Below are positions 55,243 through 63,972 of a stretch of DNA of 64,000 nucleotides, in pieces (positions within the stretch are counted from its first letter, which is position 1; each line of letters starts with the position of its first letter). The stretch comes from Sipunculus nudus (Eukaryota > Annelida > Sipuncula > Golfingiida > Sipunculidae), in NCBI GenBank assembly GCA_026874595.1, contig JAPPUL010000076.1, positions 436,001 through 500,000 of the forward strand, read 5' to 3'. A model generated the notes under the pieces. That model did no database searches. It saw only the letters and a program-made list of their open reading frames with translations, and was not told the origin of the DNA. A program made the position numbers and the translations under genes.

Positions 55243-58125
55243 CTAACTGTTTGCCTCATACCAATTCCTTCCCTTCCCTATCCGTACCGTAAGTCCTACC
55301 TTAAGTTTGCAAACTCCTTCCATACAACGCCTTACAAGCTCCTCAACCGCTTTAACCTCATCTTCCAATACCTCAAATACAAGCTCATCGTGTACCTGGA
55401 TTAGCATCTTGCTCCTTAAACCCTTCTTGCCCATCTCTTCCCATATCCTTAGCATCGCTATCTTTATTATATCCGCACTCGTTGCCTGAATCGGTGTGTT
55501 TATGGCAACTCGCTCCCCAAAACTTTTATCTACTCCATTTCCCGACCTTAACGAAGGCAGCTTTCTTACGCGATTAAATAAACTCTTTACATACCCTTCC
55601 TTATATGCACGCTCTATTTGCTCTTCCATAAAGCGCTTTATCCCTCTGTACTCCTTGAAATACTCTTCTATGAACTCTTTTGCCTTTTTAAATTCTATCT
55701 TTAGAGCCTCAGCAAGACGTCTTGCTCCCATTCCGTAGATTATTGAGAAGTTTATTGTTTTGGCTATTTGACGTTCTTCTTTACTAATTTCACCTTCTTT
55801 CTTCTTGAATATTACTTTTGCTGTTTGGATGTGGATGTCTTTATCCTTTTTATAGGCATCTATTAGCTTTTCATCTTCTGAGTAGTGTGCGAGTATTCTA
55901 AGTTCTATTTGAGAGTAGTCCGCGCTTAGTAATATGTGATTCTCTTTGGCTATGAAACCTTGTTTTACATTATCTCCTATTTTACCTTTTGTTGGGATGT
56001 TTTGTATGTTTGGATTGCTTGAGGACAGCCGGCCTGTTTGGGTTACCATTTGGTTAAAGGTTGTGTGTATTCTGCCGGTCTTTGCATTTACTGCTTTTGG
56101 CAGGGGGTCAAGATAATTTTGTATTACTTTTGTTAGCTTTCTGTATTCTAGAAGGTATTTGGCAATTATATGTTTATTTTCTAACTTTTCAAGTACGCTT
56201 GTGTTTGTTGAGTATGAACTTTTTGTTTTCTTTAAGGGTTTTATCTTTAGCTTTTCAAAAAGTATTGCACTTAGCTTTTTAGGGGAGTTTATATTAAATA
56301 CTTCTCCTGCTTCCTTGTAAATGGCTTCTTTTAGCTCCTCAAGGCGCTCTCCATAAATATTTGATAGCTTTGTAAATTGTTTAGTGTCTATTAATACTCC
56401 CGCAAGCTCCATATCCCCAAGCACATCTATTAAACCTAATTCTACACTGTAGTAAAGCTCTCTCATCAGACTTTCGTCTATTTGTAACTTTAATTCTTTA
56501 TAAGCTAGTAAATTTATATATGCTCGCTCAACTGAACTTTCTATTCTAGAACTTATTTCAATATTATTAACTTCGTTATTAACTTCGTTATTAACTTCTT
56601 TAGAAGCATTAGCAAAATTAAAGAAACCTTGTTCTAAGCCTACTTTTGATACATTCGAACCTTTATCACCTTCCGATATGTTCTTTTCTGATATGTTTTT
56701 GGCTTCAAGCTTATAATTCCCTAAAAGACTCTCTCCAACTTTTGATAAACTTTGCTCTTGCTCCTGAGGATTTAACATGTACCACGCAAGCATTGTGTCA
56801 AAATGTATGTCATTAAGACTTATTCCGTAGCTGCTAAGCACTACCTTTTGATATTTTAAATTATGTCCTATCTTCTTTATATCTTTATCCTCAAGGATTT
56901 CTTTTATTGCGATATATTTCTCTTTATCTTCTTTTCTTTCATTATCTTCTTTTCTTTCATTTTCTTTTTCTTTCGCCTGTCCCGCCATTGAAGCTTTATA
57001 GGAAAAGTTTATATAGTAACATCTTGCCTGCTCAAGACACAAATATATTCTAGTTATATTTGCATCCATCCCGTAATCTGAATCTGTTTCAAGTAATATT
57101 ACAAGTTTTTTAGACTTTATAAGTTCATCCTTTAGGGCTTTAATATCCTTGGCACTTTCTAAACTTTTGTAAAAAACGTTCTCTTTTTGGGGAGCTTTTT
57201 TTTGGGTATCTTTTTTTGGGGGAGCTTTTTTTAATAAACTGTCTTTGAGTAGACTATTAAGCTCATATTCATTTAATATCGAAAAGGCTGCCTCTATATT
57301 TAGTTCTTCTCGTTTAAACTTCTTTATATCTCCTTCTATATCTAAATCTGTTTTAATAGTACAAAGTTCTTTACTTATTTTTGCTTGGTTTTGACCTTTA
57401 CTTAGTTTAGTCTTTATATTATCTTCAAGGCTTTCTAAGTTATTGTATATAGCATCTAAGGTGATAAAGCGATTTAATAGTTTTGATGCGTTTTTAGGAC
57501 CAATACCTTTTACTCCAGGTATATTGTCAGAGCTATCGCCCATTAAGGATAAGAGGTCTACTATCTGTTCGGGATAAACATCCCATTTTGACTTGACCTT
57601 TTCTTTATTGTAATGAGTAAACTCGCTTGTTCCTCGTTTTGGACTTAGAACATATACATTATTCTTTACAAGTTGGAGCATGTCTTTATCGGATGTGCAG
57701 ATGTATATGTTTATATCTGCACGCTCCCCAAACTTACTACATAAGGTCCCAATTATATCATCCGCCTCATAACCTTCCATTTCTATCGTGCAAATGTCAA
57801 GTTTCTTTATTAACGATAGGATTATTGGTATTTGCTTTTTGAGGTTGTCTGGGGGCTCTTGTCTATTTGCTTTATAATTGGGGTCTATATCATATCTGAA
57901 TGTCTTTTCCTTGCTGTCAAGCGCTATTATAAAATATTTTGGCTTATGTACTTTTATAAGCTTTAAAAGCATCCTAGTAAAGCCATATATAGCAGAACTT
58001 GGAAATCCTTTAGAAGTCATTAAACCTTGCTTTTCAAGCGCATAAAAAGCACGGAATATTAGGCCAAACCCATCTACTATTAGTAAGGTATCTTTTAAAG
58101 TATTTGTAACTTCTTTGGTAGTCAT
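55243..58125 (-). CDS. polA: DNA polymerase I with degenerate proofreading domain
   Basis: A 960-residue repair polymerase. The 5' nuclease domain (1-290) is intact (LLIVDGFGLIFRAFYALE, GYEADDIIGTL, GDSSDNIPGVKGIGPKNA). The polymerase domain has motif A SADYSQIELR and motif C VHDELVFEV. In the central 3'-5' exonuclease domain, the E. coli FDTET motif reads ILLET (Asp355 to Leu) and NLKYD reads NLKYQ (Asp424 to Gln). The Exo III Asp also appears lost, so proofreading is probably absent. The domain border carries in-frame tandem repeats (EVNN x3; NERKED x2) and a Lys/Pro-rich linker. Confidence 0.96.
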   Translation of the reverse strand: MTTKEVTNTLKDTLLIVDGFGLIFRAFYALEKQGLMTSKGFPSSAIYGFTRMLLKLIKVHKPKYFIIALDSKEKTFRYDIDPNYKANRQEPPDNLKKQIPIILSLIKKLDICTIEMEGYEADDIIGTLCSKFGERADINIYICTSDKDMLQLVKNNVYVLSPKRGTSEFTHYNKEKVKSKWDVYPEQIVDLLSLMGDSSDNIPGVKGIGPKNASKLLNRFITLDAIYNNLESLEDNIKTKLSKGQNQAKISKELCTIKTDLDIEGDIKKFKREELNIEAAFSILNEYELNSLLKDSLLKKAPPKKDTQKKAPQKENVFYKSLESAKDIKALKDELIKSKKLVILLETDSDYGMDANITRIYLCLEQARCYYINFSYKASMAGQAKEKENERKEDNERKEDKEKYIAIKEILEDKDIKKIGHNLKYQKVVLSSYGISLNDIHFDTMLAWYMLNPQEQEQSLSKVGESLLGNYKLEAKNISEKNISEGDKGSNVSKVGLEQGFFNFANASKEVNNEVNNEVNNIEISSRIESSVERAYINLLAYKELKLQIDESLMRELYYSVELGLIDVLGDMELAGVLIDTKQFTKLSNIYGERLEELKEAIYKEAGEVFNINSPKKLSAILFEKLKIKPLKKTKSSYSTNTSVLEKLENKHIIAKYLLEYRKLTKVIQNYLDPLPKAVNAKTGRIHTTFNQMVTQTGRLSSSNPNIQNIPTKGKIGDNVKQGFIAKENHILLSADYSQIELRILAHYSEDEKLIDAYKKDKDIHIQTAKVIFKKKEGEISKEERQIAKTINFSIIYGMGARRLAEALKIEFKKAKEFIEEYFKEYRGIKRFMEEQIERAYKEGYVKSLFNRVRKLPSLRSGNGVDKSFGERVAINTPIQATSADIIKIAMLRIWEEMGKKGLRSKMLIQVHDELVFEVLEDEVKAVEELVRRCMEGVCKLKVGLTVRIGKGRNWYEANS

Positions 58126-58333
58126 TTTTATTGCCTTTATATGTCATAGTTGCTCTTTTTTAGAATCTTGATATAAGAATATTAAACTTTACAGATATTA
58201 ACGTTTATTTGGCTGCTTTTATTCTGTTTAATTGTTCTTTTCTAACAGATAATTTGACATGCAAAGCTCATATTGTTAATTTGTATGCAACTTAATTCAT
58301 AATATAACTATGTGTGGAGGAGGATAGACTATT

Positions 58334-59578
58334 ATGTTACAAATGTTTACAGACACTTTCAAGCAAACATTAGCTATGGACTTTGCGAGTATGTCTTTAC
58401 TATCAAGACTTATTATACTGATAGTAGGACTAGTTGTAAGTTGGCTTTTGTATATTGTGTTGAAACAGATTATCTTAAAACTTGTAGCTAGGTTTTTTAA
58501 ATCGACTAAAAGCAACTTTGATGATCTTTTAATAGAGTATAAAACCTTAAACAAGTTGCTTTTATTAATACCTATTGGGGTTTTAGCTTTTGTAGTACCA
58601 GCTTTGGCAAGTCCTCTTTTAGAAGAGATCTCTTATAAGATATTAGCCTCGGCGGCAACACTTGTATTTGTTATGGCTTTGCATTCTTTTTTAAAGGTGT
58701 TACTTGCAGTATATAACGAACTTGAAGTGGCTAGGACGAGGCCAATTAAAAGTTATGTGCAGGTTGTTGTTTTAGTTATGTATGCAATTGCAATAGTTTT
58801 AATAATTGCGATACTTCTAAGCATATCGCCTGTAGCTATAGTGACAGCTCTTGGTGCGATTACAGCCGTTTTAGTATTTGTATTTAGAGATACAATTCTT
58901 GGACTTGTTGCAAGTTTTCAGATAGTATCCGGGGATATAATACATATAGGTGATTGGCTTGAGGCACCCCAGTTTGCTGCTGATGGTGAGGTTATGGATA
59001 TTAGTCTGCACACGGTAAGGGTTAAAAACTTTGATAATACCATAACGAGCATACCACCATATAAGCTTGCCTCTGATGCATTTAAGAACTGGCGAGGCAT
59101 GCAAGAGTCTAAGGTGCGACGTATAAAACGTTCAATATACATAGATTTAAGAACAATACGTTTTTGTGATGCGTCTGATATTGAAGAGATTTCTAAGGTA
59201 CGTTTAATTAAGGACTATATTTCATCTAAGTCTGAGGAAATAAATGCTTATAATAAAGAGCATGACGTAAGCCCTACAGAACTTGGTTCCCGTCGCATGT
59301 CTAATATAGGGATATTTAGAGAGTATCTTAAAATATATCTCCGTCAAAATCCAAATATAGATACAAGTAAGACACTGTTAGTAAGACAGCTTTCCCCTGG
59401 TGAACATGGGCTTCCAATAGAGATATATGTATTTGCCAATGACACTGATTGGGGGAACTATGAAGAGATACAGGCAAATATATTTGATCATGTAATGGCA
59501 ATGGTTCCGGTATTTGGGCTTAAGATATTCCAAAATGTATCAGGATCGGATGTTGAGAGATTTCTAGAAAGAAAGTAA
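58334..59578 (+). CDS. YbdG-type (MscS-family) mechanosensitive channel
   Basis: A 414-residue inner-membrane protein, matching YbdG/MscM (about 415) and not the 286-residue MscS. Several N-terminal helices are followed by the pore helix and beta domain (ALGAITAVLVFVFRDTILGL, GDIIHIGDWLEAP, GEVMDISLHTVRVKNFDNTI, SIPPYKLASDAFKNWRGM). It should open under hypo-osmotic stress. GGAGGAGG precedes the ATG. The last codons and stop are partly repeated in the next 45 bases. Confidence 0.9.
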   Translation: MLQMFTDTFKQTLAMDFASMSLLSRLIILIVGLVVSWLLYIVLKQIILKLVARFFKSTKSNFDDLLIEYKTLNKLLLLIPIGVLAFVVPALASPLLEEISYKILASAATLVFVMALHSFLKVLLAVYNELEVARTRPIKSYVQVVVLVMYAIAIVLIIAILLSISPVAIVTALGAITAVLVFVFRDTILGLVASFQIVSGDIIHIGDWLEAPQFAADGEVMDISLHTVRVKNFDNTITSIPPYKLASDAFKNWRGMQESKVRRIKRSIYIDLRTIRFCDASDIEEISKVRLIKDYISSKSEEINAYNKEHDVSPTELGSRRMSNIGIFREYLKIYLRQNPNIDTSKTLLVRQLSPGEHGLPIEIYVFANDTDWGNYEEIQANIFDHVMAMVPVFGLKIFQNVSGSDVERFLERK

Positions 59579-59620
59579 AAAAGACTAACTAGAAAGAAAA
59601 AAAGAAAAAAAGACTAATTA
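59564..59620 (+). repeat. Duplication of the ybdG-like gene end
   Basis: CTAGAAAGAAA occurs at 59564 (last codons) and again at 59589. The following AAAAAAGACTAA at 59577 recurs near 59606. The second copy has an extra A-rich stretch. Confidence 0.8.
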
Positions 59621-59775
59621 GACAATATCAGTTATTATATAACTTTTATGCTTTTATGTTTTATAAGTTTATAAAACAAAACAAAGTACTTTACTTTTTG
59701 AAGTCTTATTATTTTCTTAGCTTATACTAAAGCTTATGACGTAAAGACAAAGAAGACGAATTAGAAAGTAAACGA

Positions 59776-60585
59776 ATGATAAAAGTAAATGAGACATCAT
59801 ATGAGTATGAGAGAGCTCAGACATTAGAATCGCTACGTAGAAAGTATAAAGCGGATGCCGATATAGTAATCTACAATGGTTTTGCGACTGTGGAGCTTGC
59901 TGAGATAGAGATAGCAGATGGAGATGAGGTAGTATTAATAAAGCGAGGGGAGATGCCATCTAAAGAAGAACTTGAAGGGCTTATGGTATCACGCCATACA
60001 CCGGGAGTGCATAAGAAGCTAAAGGGTGCAATAGTAGGGATAGCGGGTGTTGGTGGGCTTGGGTCTTCTGTAGCTGTTGCTCTTGCTCGGGTAGGTGTTG
60101 GGAAGTTGGTGATAGCGGATTATGATGTAGTTGAGCCGAGTAATTTAAATAGACAACAATACTTTGTAGATCAGCTTGGGGAGGCTAAGGTTGATGCTTT
60201 GTATGCAAATTTAAAGCGTATAAATCCTTATGTAGAAGTATCAAGACACAAGATAGTGCTGACAGAAGAAAATATATATGATATATTTAAGGGAGTTAGT
60301 GTACTGGTTGAGGGTTTTGACAGGGCAGATTTGAAGTCTATGCTTGTGAACGCGGTTTATGCAAAGGATAAGGAAGCAAAGATAGTGATGGCATCAGGGC
60401 TTGGGGGGTATGGCAATGCGAATAAGATATTATCGCGTCGTCTTGGCAGAGGGCTTTATATAGTGGGAGATGGTAAGACGGGGGCGCGGCCTGGGATGGG
60501 ACTTATGTCGCCGAGGGTAGGGGTTGCAGCTCATCATCAAGCGAACAAGGTGCTTGAGCTAATACTTGAGAGTGATAAAAGTTAA
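59776..60585 (+). CDS. thiF: ThiF family 2 adenylyltransferase with ThiS-like N-terminus
   Basis: Adenylates the C-terminus of ThiS before sulfur transfer in thiazole synthesis. The 269-residue protein begins with a ubiquitin-like beta-grasp segment (IVIYNGFATVELAEIEIADG), then an E1-like Rossmann domain with GIAGVGGLGSS (about 88-98), SNLNRQQYF and GFDRADLKSML. It contains no cysteine at all, so the zinc-site and persulfide cysteines of E. coli ThiF are missing. It heads thiF-thiS-thiG-thiE. No TPP riboswitch is visible upstream. Confidence 0.9.
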   Translation: MIKVNETSYEYERAQTLESLRRKYKADADIVIYNGFATVELAEIEIADGDEVVLIKRGEMPSKEELEGLMVSRHTPGVHKKLKGAIVGIAGVGGLGSSVAVALARVGVGKLVIADYDVVEPSNLNRQQYFVDQLGEAKVDALYANLKRINPYVEVSRHKIVLTEENIYDIFKGVSVLVEGFDRADLKSMLVNAVYAKDKEAKIVMASGLGGYGNANKILSRRLGRGLYIVGDGKTGARPGMGLMSPRVGVAAHHQANKVLELILESDKS

Positions 60586-60629
60586 GAATGGGCAAAAAGG
60601 ATTGCAAAAATGATTAAGGAGGAAAGAGA

Positions 60630-60833
60630 ATGCATATAAAAGTAAATGGAGCGAAGAAGGAATTTAAGGGAGAAGGGCTTACGATAGCGGACATTTTAAA
60701 GGAGCTGAATATAGAAGTGAAGAACATAGCGGTGGAACATAATCTTGAGATAGTGTCGAAGGATAGTTTTGGGGGACATAGTTTAAAAGAAGGAGATAAT
60801 CTTGAGATAGTACAATTTGTGGGGGGAGGTTGA
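60630..60833 (+). CDS. thiS: Sulfur carrier protein ThiS
   Basis: A 67-residue beta-grasp protein (MHIKVNGAKKEFKGEGLTIA; VEHNLEIVSKDSFG) ending EIVQFVGGG. The C-terminal Gly-Gly is the thiocarboxylate site; here there is a third Gly, so either the mature end is GGG or one residue is trimmed. AAGGAGG precedes the ATG. Confidence 0.95.
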   Translation: MHIKVNGAKKEFKGEGLTIADILKELNIEVKNIAVEHNLEIVSKDSFGGHSLKEGDNLEIVQFVGGG

Positions 60834-60917
60834 GGAGGCAAGTTAGAGGTATGGGTTAAGGAGAGTGGTTAAGGGGAGGAGGCGAGTTAATTAGATAAAA
60901 ATGGGGTTAAATAGAAA

Positions 60918-61694
60918 ATGAAAAGAGAGGCTAAATTTGAAATAGCAGGAAAAGAATATAAATCACGATTATTAGTAGGAACGGGAAAGTATGAGACATT
61001 TGAGGTAATGGAGAAGGCGCTTATGGAGTCTGGAACAGAGATAGTGACGGTAGCGGTAAGGCGAGTAGATCTTGAAAGCAGTACGAAGTCGTTGTTACGT
61101 TATATAGATTTAAAGAAATATACACTACTCCCAAACACAGCAGGCTGTTATACAAAAGAGGAAGCACTTCGCTTTGCCCGTCTTGGACGGGAGGCGGGAA
61201 TGAATAATTATATAAAGCTTGAGGTAATAGGCGATGAGCGGACCTTGTATCCGGATAACGAGGCAACGCTTGAAGCGGCAAGAATACTGGTAAAAGAGGG
61301 ATTTGTGGTATTTCCGTATGTAACAGATGATCCTATAATGGCGCTTAAGCTTGAAGACGTAGGGTGTGCATGCGTGATGCCGTTGGCGGCACCGATAGGG
61401 TCAGGACTTGGGATAAGGAATCCTTATAATATACAGATAATCCTAGAACAGGTAAAAGTACCTGTTATAGTGGATGCAGGAGTAGGCACGGCATCTGATG
61501 CAGCGATAGCGATGGAATTGGGATGTGATGGGGTATTAATGAATACGGCAATAGCGTGCGCAGAAGATCCTAGTATGATGGCGTTGTCGATGAGGAGGGC
61601 GGTAGAAGCGGGGCGGTTATCGTATTTGGCAGGCAGGATACCAAAGAAGCTCTACGCAAGTGCAAGTAGTCCTGTTGAGGGAGTTGTAATATAG
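60918..61694 (+). CDS. thiG: Thiazole synthase
   Basis: Forms the thiazole phosphate from deoxyxylulose 5-phosphate, a glycine-derived imine and ThiS thiocarboxylate. Length is 258 residues. [29 protein letters not shown] and [20 protein letters not shown] are diagnostic. The Schiff-base Lys lies in [10 protein letters not shown] near residue 100, and the phosphate site is [12 protein letters not shown] plus [16 protein letters not shown]. The imine-forming partner (thiH or thiO) is not in the window. Confidence 0.97.
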   Translation: MKREAKFEIAGKEYKSRLLVGTGKYETFEVMEKALMESGTEIVTVAVRRVDLESSTKSLLRYIDLKKYTLLPNTAGCYTKEEALRFARLGREAGMNNYIKLEVIGDERTLYPDNEATLEAARILVKEGFVVFPYVTDDPIMALKLEDVGCACVMPLAAPIGSGLGIRNPYNIQIILEQVKVPVIVDAGVGTASDAAIAMELGCDGVLMNTAIACAEDPSMMALSMRRAVEAGRLSYLAGRIPKKLYASASSPVEGVVI

Positions 61695-61754
61695 GACAGC
61701 GTGAGGTTAAATTTATAATGCTTTTGCTCAAGTTTAGTTTCAGCTAATATTGAT

Positions 61755-62399
61755 ATGGGAAAGGAATTACCGAGAGTATATTTAATAACGGACAGGAGGG
61801 GGTGTAAAGATATATTATACGTAGTAGAAGAGGCACTTGAAGGAGGGGTAAGGATGGTGCAGCTACGAGAGAAAGATTTAAATACGCGTGATATGTATAA
61901 TCTTGGGAAACGACTTCGAACCTTAACGAATAGATACAAAGCACTATTGCTAATAAATGACAGATTAGACATAATGGAAGCGATTGATGCAGATGGTATA
62001 CATATAGGAAAAAATAGCCTACCACTTAAGAAAGTACAAGAGCAGATAAAAAAGAGTGAAGCTAAAAAGGGGAGAGATTATATAATAGGCTACTCAGCCC
62101 ACAGCGTAGAGGAAGTTAAGCTATGCGCCCAAGAGGGAATAGATTTTGTAACATATAGCCCGATATTAAAGCCGAATACAAAGAAGAGTTATGCGGTGAA
62201 GGAATTAGGGATATCTGCACTTGAGGCAGTTAGTAATATAGGGATAAGGGTGTATGGCTTAGGCGGGCTTGGAGCAGATAACATATGTTTTTTGAGGGGA
62301 GTTTATGGAGTAGCTTTAATAGGATATATAATAAGTTCAAAAGAGCCTCGCAGAGCAACAGAATGGCTAATAGAAGAAGTTAATAAAGTTTTTAATTAG
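61755..62399 (+). CDS. thiE: Thiamine-phosphate synthase
   Basis: Joins the thiazole and pyrimidine phosphates. The 214-residue TIM barrel has LPRVYLITDRRG, VRMVQLREKDLNTRDM, LLINDRLDIMEAIDADGIHI and a phosphate-binding end (GLGGLGADNICFLRGVYGVA). The usual HLGQxDLP is IHIGKNSLP, a tolerable variation. thiC and thiD are not in the window. Confidence 0.94.
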   Translation: MGKELPRVYLITDRRGCKDILYVVEEALEGGVRMVQLREKDLNTRDMYNLGKRLRTLTNRYKALLLINDRLDIMEAIDADGIHIGKNSLPLKKVQEQIKKSEAKKGRDYIIGYSAHSVEEVKLCAQEGIDFVTYSPILKPNTKKSYAVKELGISALEAVSNIGIRVYGLGGLGADNICFLRGVYGVALIGYIISSKEPRRATEWLIEEVNKVFN

Positions 62400-62594
62400 G
62401 TTTTGTATTCTAAGATAAAAGGTGTAGATAAGCATACAAATTTTGCTAAATAAAATAATATAATCTTATAAGAATACTAAAATGAAGCTATAATTGTTAA
62501 ATAAGCATATAGTTGTTTTAATAGCTAGAATAAGCTGTGCCTTAAATTCTTAAGAAGTATTATTTATTTTATAATGCGTAAGGAGCGAGTAATT

Positions 62595-63290
62595 ATGTAT
62601 TTGGATAATGATGTTAGTTCTGATAGAGATGAAGATTATAGAAATGAGTTATTTAGGCGTAATTGCGTTGAGATAGTATCAAGCGAAGTAGACAGTGTAT
62701 ATGCAGAGCATCCTATAAGTCTAGTTGATAATATTTTAAGCAGGGAGGAAGAGGAGGAATATGTAGATTACGTATGTTTTGGACGTAATGGGATGCCGAA
62801 TTGGAAAGCGTATTATGACATTAGAAATTTAGTTGAGACTTTGGAAGATGTAGACGGGCTTGAGAACAAGAATGTTAAGGATATATTAAAACTTGTTGAG
62901 AGAAGTTTTTTGATGATATTGTTTAATAGGATAGGTCTTAGTGAAGAGAGTTTATCAAGTCCATGTAAAAAAGATGTATTTAATATATTACGTAAGCTAG
63001 AATTCTTTTATTCAAAGGACAAGGAAATAATAGAGTTCATATTGAAGGTAGATAAAGGAAGTATTGAATATGCTGAGGTAAAACTTGCATATGATAAATA
63101 TAATACTATGCTATCAGATGAGAGTTATTTTTTGGATAAAGAGAAGGCAGTAATGGAAGTTATGTTATATTATTTTCTTAGTAAAGAGGAGCCACTACTA
63201 TACATAAATGCTATAAACGAAAGAGTAGATAGTCATGATCTTAGACATTTACTATCCTTTTTAGACAAGGTAAAATATATTAAGGATTGA
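62595..63290 (+). CDS. Unrecognised acidic cytoplasmic protein
   Basis: A 231-residue protein I do not recognise. ATG 62595 has TAAGGAG nine bases upstream and is preferred to ATG 62574. It is acidic and helical, rich in Asp/Glu (DRDEDYRNELF, SREEEEEYVDYV), with hydrophobic helices too short for membrane spans and two to three cysteines. Its end overlaps the opposite activase-like gene by 11 bases. No functional link is visible apart from adjacency. Confidence 0.7.
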   Translation: MYLDNDVSSDRDEDYRNELFRRNCVEIVSSEVDSVYAEHPISLVDNILSREEEEEYVDYVCFGRNGMPNWKAYYDIRNLVETLEDVDGLENKNVKDILKLVERSFLMILFNRIGLSEESLSSPCKKDVFNILRKLEFFYSKDKEIIEFILKVDKGSIEYAEVKLAYDKYNTMLSDESYFLDKEKAVMEVMLYYFLSKEEPLLYINAINERVDSHDLRHLLSFLDKVKYIKD

Positions 63291-63972
63291 TAGACTTTAT
63301 CAAATTGGGATGATGCATATTATTTTGTGCAAAAGCTAAAAGCCCTTTAATAAGAAGATCCTGCCCCTTGATCACAACTTCACAAAAGGATTGTAAAGTT
63401 TTTATGAAACAGATATTATTAGAAAATCCTCCTGAAAGGTATAACTTAGCAGGTTTTTTTGCGAAGTTAAAACTAGCTTTAGCAAGGCCTCTAATGAAGT
63501 AAGCAACAGCAATATCAGGGTCTGTACCTTTGTTTATAAGGTCAAAAATTCGTTCAATACCAAGCAGGCCACAGGCTAAGGGAACTGATTTATCTTGAGG
63601 TGGGAGAGTATCATAGTCTACATTATAATACTGCCCAAGGATCTCAGTAGTGAATCCCATATTCCCACCACAAGAGCTATTCCAATCCATAACTTCAGCG
63701 GTTCTATTTTTAAAAACAACTAACTTCATATCACGAGAGCCGATATCAACTAGGGTAAAATTGTCCTCTGTAATATCGCTAAGGCCGCCATAAGCAAGGG
63801 CTATAAGTTCATTTACATACTTATCACAATGTTCTTTAGATGAGTGTCCGGTTGCGTAGATAAAATGCCTGTTTTTGTTCTTAACGATGTCTTTTGTTTT
63901 GACAATAGATAAATTGTGGTTATCAGTATCAAATATCTTTGTATAAGTGGTTCCGCCATCACATAAAAGCAT
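63280..63972 (-). CDS. Short BcrA/BadF-type ASKHA ATPase
   Basis: A 230-residue protein of the BcrA/BadF/BcrD/BadG fold. LLCDGGTTYTKIF is phosphate 1, VDIGSRDMKLVVF replaces the usual VDIGGQDxK, SSCGGNMGFTTEIL replaces CxAGTGxFLE, and LYLSGGFSNN is the adenosine motif. The second cluster cysteine seems present in PLACGLLGIERI. ATG 63972 has AGAGGA six bases upstream. The changed motifs suggest either a divergent activator or a protein of other function. The remaining 28 bases to the window end hold only its leader and in-frame stops. Confidence 0.8.
   Translation of the reverse strand: MLLCDGGTTYTKIFDTDNHNLSIVKTKDIVKNKNRHFIYATGHSSKEHCDKYVNELIALAYGGLSDITEDNFTLVDIGSRDMKLVVFKNRTAEVMDWNSSCGGNMGFTTEILGQYYNVDYDTLPPQDKSVPLACGLLGIERIFDLINKGTDPDIAVAYFIRGLAKASFNFAKKPAKLYLSGGFSNNICFIKTLQSFCEVVIKGQDLLIKGLLAFAQNNMHHPNLIKSINP

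Noticed and set aside
59579-59775. TPP riboswitch upstream of thiF
   Set aside because: No CUGAGA core or paired helices; the region is mostly A-rich repeat and AT-rich DNA.
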